Assembly: GCA_963840725.1 (NCBI GenBank)
Contig: CAWIZY010000016.1
Span: forward strand, 186,001-250,000
Direction: 5' to 3'
DNA length: 64,000 bases
Source of the DNA: CAVWDU01 sp963840725
GTDB lineage: Bacteria; Pseudomonadota; Gammaproteobacteria; Pseudomonadales; Halieaceae
The translations under genes were made by a program, and so were the position numbers. Shown piece after piece: positions 26,444 to 36,161 of this stretch (position 1 is the stretch's first letter; the number at the start of each line of letters is the position of its first letter). The notes under the pieces were generated by a model. That model was given only the letters and a program-made list of their open reading frames with translations. It had not been told where the DNA came from and searched no databases.

Positions 26444-26485
26444 GCGCTGAACACAATGCGCTGAACAAAAAGCGCTGAACAAAAA
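26444..26485. repeat. 14-bp tandem repeat, three copies
   Basis: Units GCGCTGAACACAAT, GCGCTGAACAAAAA and GCGCTGAACAAAAA follow the aldolase gene, in a 252-bp spacer that otherwise shows nothing. The spacer also holds a CGGTTACCG-type dyad near 26414. Confidence 0.85.
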
Positions 26486-26646
26486 GCGCCGCAGCCAGGT
26501 CGTTTGTGTCACCACGGCTGCCTGCCCGGCGCGTTAGCACGCTGGGCCGATCGCCCCGTTGAGCCGTATAATCAGACTATGACACTTACCCAACTGATCC
26601 TGGCTACCAGCCCAGCGCCCCGCCCGAATAGTTGCGCTGCCACTCG

Positions 26647-27171
26647 ATGACACCACCAGAGGACATCAGGGAACAGCGGCGCATGGGGCTGGCGATGCAG
26701 GCCGTCGCCTGGGTCTTGTTGCTGGGCTTTGGGGTATTGTACTTCAGTGGTGTGCTGGAGCGGCAGTCGAATCCAAACAGCCAGGTCCAGACCCGCTACA
26801 GCCAGGAGGGCGCCAGGGAGGTGACGCTGAAACGCAACCGCTACGGCCACTATGTGACCAGCGGCCTGATCAATGGCCAGCCGGTCACCTTCCTGCTGGA
26901 CACCGGTGCGACCGGTGTGGCCATCCCGGAGGGTATCGCCACGCGGCTGGGCTTGCAGCGCGGCCGCGCCTACCGCACCCAGACCGCCAATGGTTTTGGT
27001 ACCGGCTACGCCACCCGACTCGATAGTGTCAGCGTGGGCGAGATTGAACTAAAAGACGTGCGCGCCGGCATTGCCCCGGGCCTGACCACGGAACAGGTAC
27101 TGCTGGGCATGACTTTTCTTAAACACATCGAGTTCACCCAGCGCGGCAACACCCTGGTGCTGCGCCAGTAA
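26647..27171 (+). CDS. Membrane-anchored retropepsin-like aspartic protease (clan AA)
   Basis: A 174-residue protein with one N-terminal transmembrane helix (about 15-35) and a periplasmic domain. FLLDTGATGVAIP at about 82-94 holds the single catalytic aspartate D85 of the clan AA retropepsin fold, and VLLGMTFLKHIEF is the second conserved segment. The length and order match the bacterial TIGR02281-type family, presumed to act as a dimer; natural substrates are not known. ATG 26647 lacks a good ribosome-binding site, and ATG 26683 is possible. Stands alone, convergent with the aldo-keto reductase gene. Confidence 0.88.
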   Translation: MTPPEDIREQRRMGLAMQAVAWVLLLGFGVLYFSGVLERQSNPNSQVQTRYSQEGAREVTLKRNRYGHYVTSGLINGQPVTFLLDTGATGVAIPEGIATRLGLQRGRAYRTQTANGFGTGYATRLDSVSVGEIELKDVRAGIAPGLTTEQVLLGMTFLKHIEFTQRGNTLVLRQ

Positions 27172-27217
27172 CTCTCGCCTGTCCCGCCACAGAACGGCGT
27201 TTGCGACAGGCGCGGCG

Positions 27218-28186
27218 TCAGCTGCCCTTGAGGCGCGCCTGAATTTCCGGCGTCAGTTCCGGCACCACTTCGGGCGCCTTCAGGTTCTCCTCCAACTGTT
27301 CAATACTCGAGGCACCGAGGATAACCGACGACACGTTGGGGTTGAGCAGACACCAGCCGATAGCGAGCTTTGAAAGACTGGTGCCCAGAGCCTCGGCCAC
27401 CGGCACCAGACCGGAGATATACTGCATACGTTCCTGCCCGCGCTCGGAGTCCACCATACGGTCGCGCAGCCATTCATAGCCGCTCAGGGAAGCGCGGGAA
27501 CCCTCGGGGATACCGTTGAGGTACTTGCCACTCAGAGCTCCGGAAGCCAGTGGCGACCAGGTAGTCGCCCCCAGCCCATAGCGCTCGAACAGGGACGTGT
27601 ACTCGACCTCGAAGCGGTGCCGGTCCAGCAGGTTGTACTGGGGCTGCTCCATGCTCGGTGGCGTGAGATGATTGTCGACCGCAAACTCATAGGCCTGGGT
27701 GATTTCGCCGGCGCTCCACTCGGACGTGCCCCAGTAGAGCACCTTGCCCTGGGTGACCAGGTTGTGCATGGCCCAGACCGTTTCGTCGATGGGTGTATCC
27801 GGGTCGGGCCGGTGGCAAAAATACAGATCAAGGTAGTCGACCTGCAGCCGCCGCAGCGCCTGATGACAGGCCTCGGTGACGTGCTTGCGGCTGAGTCCCA
27901 TCTGGGTGGGCAGCGGATTGGGGGTAGCGCCAAAGAATACCTTGGAGGACACGCAGTAGCTGTCCCGTGGCCGGCCCAGGCTCTTCAGGGCCGCGCCCAT
28001 GACAAGCTCGGACTGACCGGCTTCGTAGCCCTCGGCGTTATCAAAAAAATTCACCCCCGCATCCAGGCAGAGTCCGAACATGCGTTCGGCCAGTTTCGAA
28101 TCCACCTGCTTGTTGAACGTGACCCAGGAGCCGAACGACAGCTCCGACAGCTTCAGACCGCAGTTGCCCAGTCGACGATATTCCAT
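27218..28186 (-). CDS. Aldo-keto reductase, potassium-channel beta-subunit-like
   Basis: A 322-residue NADPH-dependent TIM-barrel oxidoreductase. The catalytic tetrad is visible: D49 (FFDNAEGY), Y54, K82 (VSSKVFF) and H125 (YFCHRPD). The opening MEYRRLGNCGLKLSELSFGS and the C-terminal SSVILGASSIEQLEENL match the AKR6/AKR14 group that includes voltage-gated K+ channel beta subunits and YghZ-type methylglyoxal reductases. ATG 28186 is used; an upstream extension to 28216 has no family match. A role in aldehyde detoxification is inferred. Confidence 0.9.
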   Translation of the reverse strand: MEYRRLGNCGLKLSELSFGSWVTFNKQVDSKLAERMFGLCLDAGVNFFDNAEGYEAGQSELVMGAALKSLGRPRDSYCVSSKVFFGATPNPLPTQMGLSRKHVTEACHQALRRLQVDYLDLYFCHRPDPDTPIDETVWAMHNLVTQGKVLYWGTSEWSAGEITQAYEFAVDNHLTPPSMEQPQYNLLDRHRFEVEYTSLFERYGLGATTWSPLASGALSGKYLNGIPEGSRASLSGYEWLRDRMVDSERGQERMQYISGLVPVAEALGTSLSKLAIGWCLLNPNVSSVILGASSIEQLEENLKAPEVVPELTPEIQARLKGS

Positions 28187-28248
28187 ACCCGTATCTACCT
28201 CGATTCGCCTATCCAATCAGTATACGCGAGAGCCCGCCGACGCGGACT

Positions 28249-30726
28249 TCAAGCGCGAATACGCTGCATGTCAGGATCATACAAAGGACGCAATGAGCAG
28301 CGGCAGGGATAGCGGGCGCCGGCGATTTCGATCTGCCAGTCCCCGGATGCAAGGTAGTCGGCGGTGACCGCTTCACCGGGTTCGATCATCGCCAGGCCCA
28401 CCGCAGCGCCCAGGGTGTGGCCGTAACTCCCCGCCCGCACGTAACCCACCGCTACGCCATCCCGATGAATGACTTCGCCATGCCAGAGCAAGGGTTCCGG
28501 GTCGTGCAACAGCACCTGCACCAGCCGCCGTTTAAACGGTGCCGCCGCCTTTTGCGCAGCGGCCTGCTCGCAGCCGATAAACCGTTCCGCCTTGTCCAGT
28601 GCCACCGCAAAGCCCAGCCCGGTCTCAAAGGCGTTGTCGGTATTATCGATGTCATGCCCGTAGTCGCGGTAGCCTTTTTCGAGGCGCAGACTGCCCAGAG
28701 CGCGCAGGCCCGCATGCACCAGGCCATGCTCTGCGCCGGCAGCGATGAGCCGGTCGTAAACGTGCAGCGCCTGGTCCGTGGTGATATACAGTTCATAGCC
28801 CAGTTCGCCGGCGTAGGTAATGCGCACACAGAGGGCGCGAGCGTAGCCTACAGGAATGTCCCGCGCCGCTCGAAACGGAAAGGCTTCATGGCTCATATCC
28901 TCGGACGTCACGCTCTGCATCAGGGCGCGACTCCGTGGCCCCTGTATATTGATCTGGGTGTAGCCTGCCGTTACCTCGGTGACAAAAGCGTGGGCCTCAT
29001 CCGGTATATTACGGCGCAGCCAGGCCTCGACGTGGGTGACCATGGTATCGGTCACCACCACCAGAAATTTATCCGCCGCCAGCTTGGTGACAGTGAGATC
29101 GGCTTCCAGCAGGCCCTGGGGATTCAACCACTGGGTGTAGGTGATCTGACCGCAGTCGCCGTTCACACGATTGGCACTGATCCGCTCCAGCACGGCACCG
29201 GCATCCCGACCCTGAACCAGAAACTTGCCCATGAAACTCATGTCCATCAGGATCACCGCCTCCCGGCAGGCCCGATGCTCGGCTGCCCAGTAGGGCCACC
29301 AGTGCATGCGCCCGAAAGACAGCGTGCCCGCCTCGGTGCTTACCCCTGACGGTGCATACCAGGCCGGGGATTCCCAACCGCTGGTTTCGGTGAAGTGAGC
29401 ACCCGCTGCCGCCAGGCGATCGTGCAGCACGGACTTGCGCGCACCGCGGGCCGTGCTGAGCGCCTCGGTGGGATAATGACATTTATACACCCGGCCCAGT
29501 GACTCGGCTGCGCGGTCACGGCGGTAGTCGGGGTTGGCCTGGTAGCGCTGACAGCGGTCAATATTAAAGCCGGTCACATCCACATCGGGACTGCCGTTTA
29601 GAATCCAGTGCGCCAGCACCCGGCCCAGGCCGCCGGCAGACAAAATACCGATAGAGTTCAGCCCCGCTGCCACAAAATAATGGCGCAGATCGGGCGCCTC
29701 ACCGATGATCGGTTGCAGGTCCGGCGTAAAGCTCTCCGGGCCGCAGAAGAATTTGCGGATACCACTGTCCAGGCTCACCGGCACCCGGCTCATGGCGGCC
29801 TCCAGATAGGGGGTCATGCGCTCCCAGTCTGGCTCCAACTCGCCAAAAGCGAAACGGTCCGGAATCCCCTCCACCCGCCAGGGGGCCGACACCGCTTCGA
29901 ACAGGCCAATCATCAGCCCGCCGCCTTCTTCCCGATAATAGCCATAATTGGCCGGGTCCTCGATCACTGGCCAATCGCGGGACACGCCCTCAATCGTCTC
30001 GGTAATCAGGTAATAGTGCTCCGCCGCCTGGTTGGGAATAACCACCCCGTGAGACTCACCCAACTGCCGCGCCCACATCCCCGCGCAGTTGACCACATAC
30101 TCGCAATGTATTGTGCCACGGTCCGTGACTACCCCCGCCGCCCGGTCGCCCTCGCGCACCACACCCGTGGCGGTGACCCCGGTCATGATCTTCACGCCCT
30201 GCATCTTCGCTCCCCGGGCCAGCGCCATGGTCACATCCACCGGATTGACCCGGCCGTCATCGGCCACATAGAAGCCCGCCAAAACGTCATCCACCCTGGC
30301 CAGGGGGAACAGGTCCTGTACTTCTCGTGGCGATATCTCCTGCACATCGACGCCGCAATAGCGGTTGAACGCCGACACCCGGCGGTATTCCTCCAGACGG
30401 TCCGGGCTGTTTGCCAGCTCGATAAAACCGCACTGGTTAAGGCCGGTGGCCTGACCGGTTTCCGCCTCCAGACGGGCATAGAGATCACGCGAATAGCGCC
30501 GGATCTCGGTACTGGTTTCCGACAGGCTGCCATAGGTCACCATCAGGCCGGCCGCATGCCAGGTGGTGCCCGCGGTGAGTTCCTCGCGTTCCAGCAACAC
30601 CACATCGGTGCAGCCCAGCTGGGCCAGATGATAGGCAACTGACGTGCCGATGACTCCGCCTCCGACGATGACCACCCGGGCGGATGCGGGAAGCACTTGC
30701 TCACTACTGGCGCCAGTCAGGGTCAT
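28249..30726 (-). CDS. Dimethylglycine/sarcosine dehydrogenase-like flavoprotein with GcvT domain
   Basis: An 825-residue two-domain enzyme. Residues 15-400 are a DAO-type FAD domain with GGGVIG at 22-27 and H57 in GTTWHAAGL, the histidine that binds FAD covalently in dimethylglycine and sarcosine dehydrogenases. Residues 430-820 are a GcvT-like tetrahydrofolate domain (GYTQINIQGPRSRAL, GELGYELYI). Such enzymes demethylate N-methylglycines and pass the methyl carbon to tetrahydrofolate as 5,10-methylene-THF, linking to fhs elsewhere in the window. An AGAGGAAC ribosome-binding site precedes the ATG at 30726. Divergent from the spermidine-dehydrogenase-like pseudogene. Confidence 0.92.
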   Translation of the reverse strand: MTLTGASSEQVLPASARVVIVGGGVIGTSVAYHLAQLGCTDVVLLEREELTAGTTWHAAGLMVTYGSLSETSTEIRRYSRDLYARLEAETGQATGLNQCGFIELANSPDRLEEYRRVSAFNRYCGVDVQEISPREVQDLFPLARVDDVLAGFYVADDGRVNPVDVTMALARGAKMQGVKIMTGVTATGVVREGDRAAGVVTDRGTIHCEYVVNCAGMWARQLGESHGVVIPNQAAEHYYLITETIEGVSRDWPVIEDPANYGYYREEGGGLMIGLFEAVSAPWRVEGIPDRFAFGELEPDWERMTPYLEAAMSRVPVSLDSGIRKFFCGPESFTPDLQPIIGEAPDLRHYFVAAGLNSIGILSAGGLGRVLAHWILNGSPDVDVTGFNIDRCQRYQANPDYRRDRAAESLGRVYKCHYPTEALSTARGARKSVLHDRLAAAGAHFTETSGWESPAWYAPSGVSTEAGTLSFGRMHWWPYWAAEHRACREAVILMDMSFMGKFLVQGRDAGAVLERISANRVNGDCGQITYTQWLNPQGLLEADLTVTKLAADKFLVVVTDTMVTHVEAWLRRNIPDEAHAFVTEVTAGYTQINIQGPRSRALMQSVTSEDMSHEAFPFRAARDIPVGYARALCVRITYAGELGYELYITTDQALHVYDRLIAAGAEHGLVHAGLRALGSLRLEKGYRDYGHDIDNTDNAFETGLGFAVALDKAERFIGCEQAAAQKAAAPFKRRLVQVLLHDPEPLLWHGEVIHRDGVAVGYVRAGSYGHTLGAAVGLAMIEPGEAVTADYLASGDWQIEIAGARYPCRCSLRPLYDPDMQRIRA

Positions 30727-30854
30727 AGTGTTCCTCTCTCTATTGTTGTTGTGCTGTTGTTGTCTGTGCTGCTGATAGCGCTGGTGCGGGTACGGCCACT
30801 GCGGGCAAGTGTAACGGAATTTACCAGAGCCCGGCGTGCGCTATACTGGCGCAG

Positions 30855-32292
30855 ATGAAAAGCAAACCCCACATTACCCGGCGGGACTTTCTCAACGGTG
30901 TTGCACTGGCAACTGCGGCCGCAGGCACCCTGACACCGCGTGCCCTGTTCGCCGGCGCCACGGACTCGCCCTACCCGCCTGCACTGACCGGGCTGCGTGG
31001 CAGTCACCCGGGTTCCTTCGAAGTGGCCCATGCGGTGGCGCGGGAAGGCGTGCAGTTTCCACACCCCCGGGAGCAAACTGACCCGACCTATGACCTGGTG
31101 GTTGTGGGCGGTGGCATTTCGGGCCTCGCCGCAGCGTATTTTTACCGCCAGCGCCATGGCAACGGCGCACGTATTCTGGTGCTGGACAACCACGACGATT
31201 TTGGCGGGCATGCCCGGCGCAATGAGTTTGAGGTAGATGGTCAGAGATTGATCGGTTACGGCGGCAGTCAAAGCCTCGAGGCCCCGTCGCGTTATTCGCG
31301 GGCGGCCAGTGGCCTGCTCAAAGACCTGGCCATAGACACCGACCGTTTCTACGACTACTTCGATCAGGGTTTTAGCAAAACCCACAATCTGAGCGATGCC
31401 CTGTACTTCAGCCGCGCGCTGTATGGCAGCGACCGCCTGACCCCCTGGGTATTCGGCAGTTACTCAGGGGAACGTTTTGCAGGGGATATCAACAGCGCGG
31501 TGGCGGCCTACCCGATTTCAGCCTCGGCAAAGGCGGCACTGCTGCGCCTGCTCGCCGATGACACGGACTACCTGCAGGGTCGCAGCGTCGCGGCCAAAAT
31601 CCAGCTGCTGCAGCAGACCTCGTACACCGACTACCTGCACCAGTACACCAACACGCCAGCGGAAATTACCGCCATATTCCGCGAAAGCTCCCGCGGTATC
31701 TGGGGCGTGGGCTGGGACGCACTGTCGGCACTGGAAGGTTACCGCTGGGGCTACCCCGGCACCGGCAATCTCGGTATCGAGGCCGCCATGGGGGACACGC
31801 TGGATACCGAGGAAGAGCCCTATATATTCCACTTCCCGGACGGCAACGCGGGGGTCGCGCGAGCCCTGGTCAGGGCCCTTATTCCCGAGACAGCACCGGG
31901 GAAAACCATGGAGGACCTGGTGCTGGCGAGGCTCGACTACAGCCAGCTGGACCGCCGGGGCGCCACCACCCGTATTCGCCTTAACGCCACCGCCATCGAC
32001 CTGCGCCATACCGCCAATGAGCAAGCGGTGGACGTCACCTATGTGCGCCACGGCAGACCCGAGCGCGTGCAGGGCCGCCATTACCGTCAACCGCTGGCCC
32101 CACGGCTACAGCTACGAGTACAACGAACTGTTCGACAACCCGGCTTTTGGCCCGGACGAGGGACCGCACTTGACCGCGCGTGTGGCGATGGGACGCATCT
32201 CCATCGCCAACTCTGATGCCAGCGCCTACGCTTACGTGGACGGCGCTATCGACGCTGCTGATCGCGCCGTGAATGAACAACTCAGCCTCTGA
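30855..32292 (+). pseudogene. Spermidine-dehydrogenase-like FAD oxidoreductase with an internal deletion
   Basis: Begins with a Tat signal (TRRDFLNGVALATAAAG) and an FAD motif at VVVGGGISGLAAAYFYR (82-98). The first frame matches the flavin amine oxidoreductase/spermidine dehydrogenase type up to VQGRH near 32079. Then the frame shifts and the C-terminal family block follows in another frame: ITVNRWPHGYSYEYNELFD and MGRISIANSDASAYAYVDGA, ending at TGA 32290-32292. The middle segment that intact homologues carry, roughly 150 residues, is missing. GCCGCCAT at the junction fits both flanking frames, as expected for deletion between short repeats. Very unlikely to be functional. Confidence 0.82.
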
Positions 32293-32307
32293 ATCTGCTC
32301 ATCTATT

Positions 32308-32363
32308 CATCAACCTATCAACCTGTCGACCCATCAACCCATCAACCCATCAACCCATCAACT
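32308..32363. repeat. 8-bp tandem repeat, seven copies
   Basis: Seven copies of CATCAACC (copies 2, 3 and 7 with changes) lie between the pseudogene end and the cupin start. The period is not a multiple of three. They sit in the cupin leader about 20 bp before its ATG. Confidence 0.92.
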
Positions 32364-32383
32364 CAATCCCGGAGCCCAGTGCC

Positions 32384-32878
32384 ATGACTCGCTACCGCTC
32401 ACTACTGCCCGCCAGCTCCCTGGCCATCCGTGCTACCACTCTCGCTCTGGCGCTCACACTCGCACCCCAGGCAGGGGCGGAGCAACCCGCCCATGACGAC
32501 GCCCTGCACCCGGCAAAAATCAGCAAGGCCGAGATGAGTGGCCCAATCTTTAAACGCCCGGATATGACCAGAACTCAGCATGACGATGGGCATACCACGC
32601 TGGATGTCACCAGCCTGCTCAGCAGTGACGGCAAGTTCGCCTCAGGGATGTACCAATCCGGCAAGACCCGCAGCGAGATCACCGAGCCCTACGGAGTGGA
32701 TGAGTTTATGTACTTTCTGGAGGGTGGCGTTACCCTGACTTCCAGTGATGGCACCGTGACCCGGATCAACGCCGGGGATGCTGTGACCATTCCCAAAGAG
32801 TGGACCGGCATCTGGGACACTGAGGGCTACACCAAGATCTGGGTAATCTACTCGGAAGACGGCTCCGCGCTGGAGTAA
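32384..32878 (+). CDS. Exported cupin-domain protein
   Basis: A 164-residue protein from ATG 32384 (GGAG about nine bases upstream). A signal peptide of about 35 residues, ending near QAGA, directs it out of the cytoplasm. Residues 60-160 are a cupin of the (S)-ureidoglycine aminohydrolase-like, DUF861 type: YGVDEFMYFLEGGVTLTSSD is strand-rich, GDAVTIPKEWTGIWDTEG is the second motif, and TKIWVIYS ends it. The canonical metal histidines are mostly absent, so it may be a binding protein. It follows the broken flavoprotein gene and may once have been its partner. Confidence 0.8.
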   Translation: MTRYRSLLPASSLAIRATTLALALTLAPQAGAEQPAHDDALHPAKISKAEMSGPIFKRPDMTRTQHDDGHTTLDVTSLLSSDGKFASGMYQSGKTRSEITEPYGVDEFMYFLEGGVTLTSSDGTVTRINAGDAVTIPKEWTGIWDTEGYTKIWVIYSEDGSALE

Positions 32879-32948
32879 ATCGCGGGAGGTTTGAGCACAC
32901 TGGCTGGCGTGCGTGCTATCAGCGCCAGCCAGTGCGCCGGTGGTTACC

Positions 32949-34202
32949 TTACTGCGGTTGCTCTGTTGGCGTGGGCGGACCCGCATCCAGCGTTTCCCAG
33001 CCGGTGCGGCCCGGGCGAACATTCAGCTTCAACCAATCGGCAACCCGCACGCCCGTCGCACCGGGCTGGTAGGTGTACTGGTTACTGCCGAGGAAGGTAT
33101 GAAACCCGCCGTTATCGGTCAGATACCGGAAGTTCGGGATGGACGACAGGCTGGCATTGGTCTGCTCCATCAGGTTATACCATTCCAGCGCCACATCGGT
33201 GGGCGGAACCCCGAGCATCAGCGCGTAAAACGCGATCTGCACACCGTCCAGGTTGCTGTTCAGAGTGGAAAAATTCGCCTTGGGCTTGAAGGCCGCCAGC
33301 GCATTCCACTGCATCGGGGTGAATGACTCTACGTTCTCGCCCACCTGGGCCAGCATGCTTTCATCCAGGCCCGGCACAAAGTCGGGCAAACCCTGCAGAA
33401 TACCCCAGTTGGCACCCTCGGGATCTTCTGCGTCGTAGATTGTCTCCTTGTAGAAGTCCTCACTAAGTGCACCGATACCGGCGTCGGAGACCAGATGGTG
33501 ACGCGCATTCGGCGTCATTTCCGTGATGTAAGGGAATCCGGAGACTGCGCCGTAGGCACCAGCGCTGGAGCCGGTGATCAGTACATTGCCGACCTGCTCC
33601 ATATCGATGCCGTATTCTTCTTCACCGTGGTCCTTCAGCCACTGCAGGACCGCCAGGTAATTGTCGGTGCCGCGGTGGCGGACCGTCCACTGCAGACCCT
33701 CGACCTCGTAGGTCGTATCCTTGGCGCCGGAATGAATATCCGCGGTGCAGTAGGGAATAAAGATCTTGGTGAAATTGCGCACCGGGTTATCCCGGTTGCG
33801 TCGATCGAGAATGCCGCCCGCCTGGGAGAGCGCCTCAGCGGTCTCGTTCAGTTCCTGCGTGTAAGGCGCCTGTCCCGCCAGCGCCAGGCTGACACAGGTG
33901 AAGGCATCCCAGCATGCACCGCCGCCATCAAAGAAAAACATCAGGCGGGTCGGGTTGGCTTTTTGCACGAAGAAATAGAAATCCGTATTGGCGGCCACGG
34001 GCCCGGACTCACTGGCTACGGGGCCTCCGGCACAGGAAGGGTTCACTGTGCGGGTGGTGCCATCGGGCAGGGTGACCTCGGTGGGTTCCTCGGCGATGTC
34101 ATGTTTGAAATAGCGGTTCGGGCCGGTGGCCTGAGCCGCTCCGGCCGCAACCACGAGTAGTGAGGCCACCAATAGCCTCCTGTCTGGTATCCAACTGCGC
34201 AT
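32949..34202 (-). CDS. Exported pectinacetylesterase-like alpha/beta hydrolase
   Basis: A 417-residue secreted hydrolase. The signal peptide ends after AQA at about residue 25. FFFDGGGACWDAFTC at about 89-103 is the oxyanion loop of the pectinacetylesterase/Notum superfamily, and GSSAGAYG at 211-218 is the nucleophile elbow with S213. IPYCTADIHSGAKDT and DNGGFHTFLG are further family blocks, the latter carrying the likely catalytic His. The natural ester is unknown; bacterial members are not proven pectin esterases. ATG 34202 is chosen because it starts the signal peptide. Confidence 0.85.
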   Translation of the reverse strand: MRSWIPDRRLLVASLLVVAAGAAQATGPNRYFKHDIAEEPTEVTLPDGTTRTVNPSCAGGPVASESGPVAANTDFYFFVQKANPTRLMFFFDGGGACWDAFTCVSLALAGQAPYTQELNETAEALSQAGGILDRRNRDNPVRNFTKIFIPYCTADIHSGAKDTTYEVEGLQWTVRHRGTDNYLAVLQWLKDHGEEEYGIDMEQVGNVLITGSSAGAYGAVSGFPYITEMTPNARHHLVSDAGIGALSEDFYKETIYDAEDPEGANWGILQGLPDFVPGLDESMLAQVGENVESFTPMQWNALAAFKPKANFSTLNSNLDGVQIAFYALMLGVPPTDVALEWYNLMEQTNASLSSIPNFRYLTDNGGFHTFLGSNQYTYQPGATGVRVADWLKLNVRPGRTGWETLDAGPPTPTEQPQ

Positions 34203-34536
34203 AGATTTTCTCCGAACTGGATTAGGGTTATTTTTGCCGCGGCACAATCGGCTGCGTGTCGAGCATAGTAGACGACATCGACCCACAGGCCAAACTGGCG
34301 ATGTTTGCAGCGACAGCGGTGCCCCGGGCCATGCCACTGAATAGCCCGGATCCGCTGCACGTGAACACAGCTGCAGTGGCGATGTCGAAGCAAGCCGACT
34401 AAGCTTGCATCCAGGCAATGCATGAACAAACCGTTCTGCACACCGTGATCATTTATCAACCCGTACAGGACGAGAGCAGCCAACACCTACCCGTCCTCCA
34501 CACCAAGCTTTGCCAACACGCGAACCGGGAGCCCCC
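34203..34536. other. 334-bp divergent spacer
   Basis: Separates two divergent exported hydrolase genes and should contain both promoters. I see no clear repeat, RNA or ORF. A GGGAGC ribosome-binding site for the plus-strand gene is at its right end. Confidence 0.4.
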
Positions 34537-35409
34537 ATGTGTGATGAAATAACCGCCAAAGAAGCCGCAGCCTATCTTGCCCGACAGGGACTCACGCGGC
34601 GCCAGTTCAGCAAGGGAGCGGCCGGGGTGACCCTGGCCATGATGCTGCCTGCGGTGGCCAATGCGCTCACCGTAACGGAGCGCGACGTTATGGTCCCCAC
34701 CCCGGATGGGGAGGCCGACTGTTACTTCGTCCACCCGTCCAGCGGCAAGCACCCTGCGGTCATCGTGTGGCCGGATATCACCGGCATCCGGCCGGCTTTT
34801 CGTGCCATGGGCAAGCGCCTGGCGGAATCCGGCTATGCGGTGCTGGTGGTGAACCCCTACTACCGCTCCGCCAGGGGCGCCGTGGTACCCGAGGGGAAAA
34901 CCTTCAGTGATCCGGGCATGCGCGAACTGTTGATACCGCTGGCCCGCACGCTATCGCCCGAGACCTGCGTCAGCGACGGGCGCGCTCTGGTGGCCTATCT
35001 CGATCAACAGGCTGCGGTGGACAGCACCCGCAAGATGGGTACCACCGGATACTGCATGACCGGTTCATACACCCTGCGCCTGGCGGCAGACATGCCCGAG
35101 CGAATCGGCGCAGGGGCCTCGTTTCACGGGGGCGGCCTGGCCACTGATGACCCGGACAGCCCACACCTGCTGGCACCCGCCATCAAGGCGGGGCTGCTGG
35201 TGGCTATTGCCGAAAACGACGACGCGCGCAGCCCGGAGGATAAAACGGTATTGCGGGAGGCTTTCGACGCCGCGGGTGTAAACGCGGAGATCGAGGTCTA
35301 TGCGGGAACCCAGCACGGCTGGTGCCCCCCGGATTCAGCGGTGTACAACGAGGCCCAGGCGAATCGGGCCTGGGGGCAGTTGCTGGCCCTGCTGGAGCGG
35401 GAGTTGTAG
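34537..35409 (+). CDS. Tat-exported dienelactone hydrolase family protein
   Basis: A 290-residue alpha/beta hydrolase. A twin-arginine signal (TRRQFSKGAAG, hydrophobic to about residue 43) predicts periplasmic export, unlike classic cytosolic ClcD. The triad is C173 in GYCMTGS, D228 or D229 in AENDDARS and H260 in GTQHGWC, the Cys-His-Asp arrangement of dienelactone hydrolases. Substrate not known. ATG 34537 follows GGGAGCCCCC; a frame extension to 34510 lies upstream of that site. Divergent from the pectinacetylesterase-like gene. Confidence 0.9.
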   Translation: MCDEITAKEAAAYLARQGLTRRQFSKGAAGVTLAMMLPAVANALTVTERDVMVPTPDGEADCYFVHPSSGKHPAVIVWPDITGIRPAFRAMGKRLAESGYAVLVVNPYYRSARGAVVPEGKTFSDPGMRELLIPLARTLSPETCVSDGRALVAYLDQQAAVDSTRKMGTTGYCMTGSYTLRLAADMPERIGAGASFHGGGLATDDPDSPHLLAPAIKAGLLVAIAENDDARSPEDKTVLREAFDAAGVNAEIEVYAGTQHGWCPPDSAVYNEAQANRAWGQLLALLEREL

Positions 35410-35482
35410 AGCGGCTCTTCTTAAAAACCTGCTTGAAGAAATGTTTGAAGAAATGCCTGAGGAACTGCCGGGGCGATTGGGC

Positions 35483-36121
35483 TCAGCCCTCAACTGCGGG
35501 CCCGAAATCGTAGCGACCGCCTTTCTCCAGGGCACGAACATAGGCGGGCCGCGCCTGGATGCGGTCGCGGAATGCCGCCAGATTTCCAAAGGATTCCAGG
35601 CTGTGCAGTAGCGGCGCTATTTCGACGACAAAAGACAACTGCACATCGGCACCGGAGAAACTGTTGCCCACAAACCAGTCCACACCCTCCAGTGCCTGAT
35701 TGAGATAACCCAGATGGCGGTCGAGTTCGTCGGTGATGCGAGGTTGCAGGGCGGCGCCACCATCGGGCAGCCGGCTACAATACATACGCAGCATCAACGG
35801 CAACATGGCGCTGCCCTCGGCGTAGTGCAGCCACTGCAGGTATTGCTCATACTCCACCGTATCGGGCGCCGGTCGCAAACGCCCATTACCGTAATGACGG
35901 AGCACGTAGTCGATAATCGCACCCGACTCGATAACCGTATTGCCGTCATCGGTCACCACAGGCGATTTACCCAATGGGTGTACCGCCTCCAGCTCGGGTG
36001 GCGCGAGGTTGGTCTCGGCATCGCGCTGGTAACCGCGCAGCTCGTAGTCCAGATCCAACTCTTCCAGCAACCAGAGAATCCGCTGCGAGCGTGAGTTATT
36101 CAAATGGTGTACGGTCAACAT
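35483..36121 (-). CDS. Glutathione S-transferase
   Basis: A 212-residue cytosolic GST. The N-terminal thioredoxin fold starts MLTVHHLNNSRSQRILWLLE, where the serine of NSRS is the likely glutathione-activating residue. KSPVVTDDG provides the cis-proline and ESGAIIDYV binds the gamma-glutamyl part. The C-terminal helical domain carries FSGADVQLSF, the N-capping box. It lies 40 bp downstream of the SnoaL-like gene on the same strand, so they may be co-transcribed. Electrophile substrate unknown. Confidence 0.92.
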   Translation of the reverse strand: MLTVHHLNNSRSQRILWLLEELDLDYELRGYQRDAETNLAPPELEAVHPLGKSPVVTDDGNTVIESGAIIDYVLRHYGNGRLRPAPDTVEYEQYLQWLHYAEGSAMLPLMLRMYCSRLPDGGAALQPRITDELDRHLGYLNQALEGVDWFVGNSFSGADVQLSFVVEIAPLLHSLESFGNLAAFRDRIQARPAYVRALEKGGRYDFGPAVEG

Positions 36122-36161
36122 GGTTTGTCTGGTCTCCGGAGTAAGATGAAAAAAACAGCCG

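Noticed and set aside
35410..35482. Small plus-strand peptide with repeated EEM/EEL units after the dienelactone hydrolase gene
   Set aside because: Very short, no start signal, and runs into the antisense of the GST gene.
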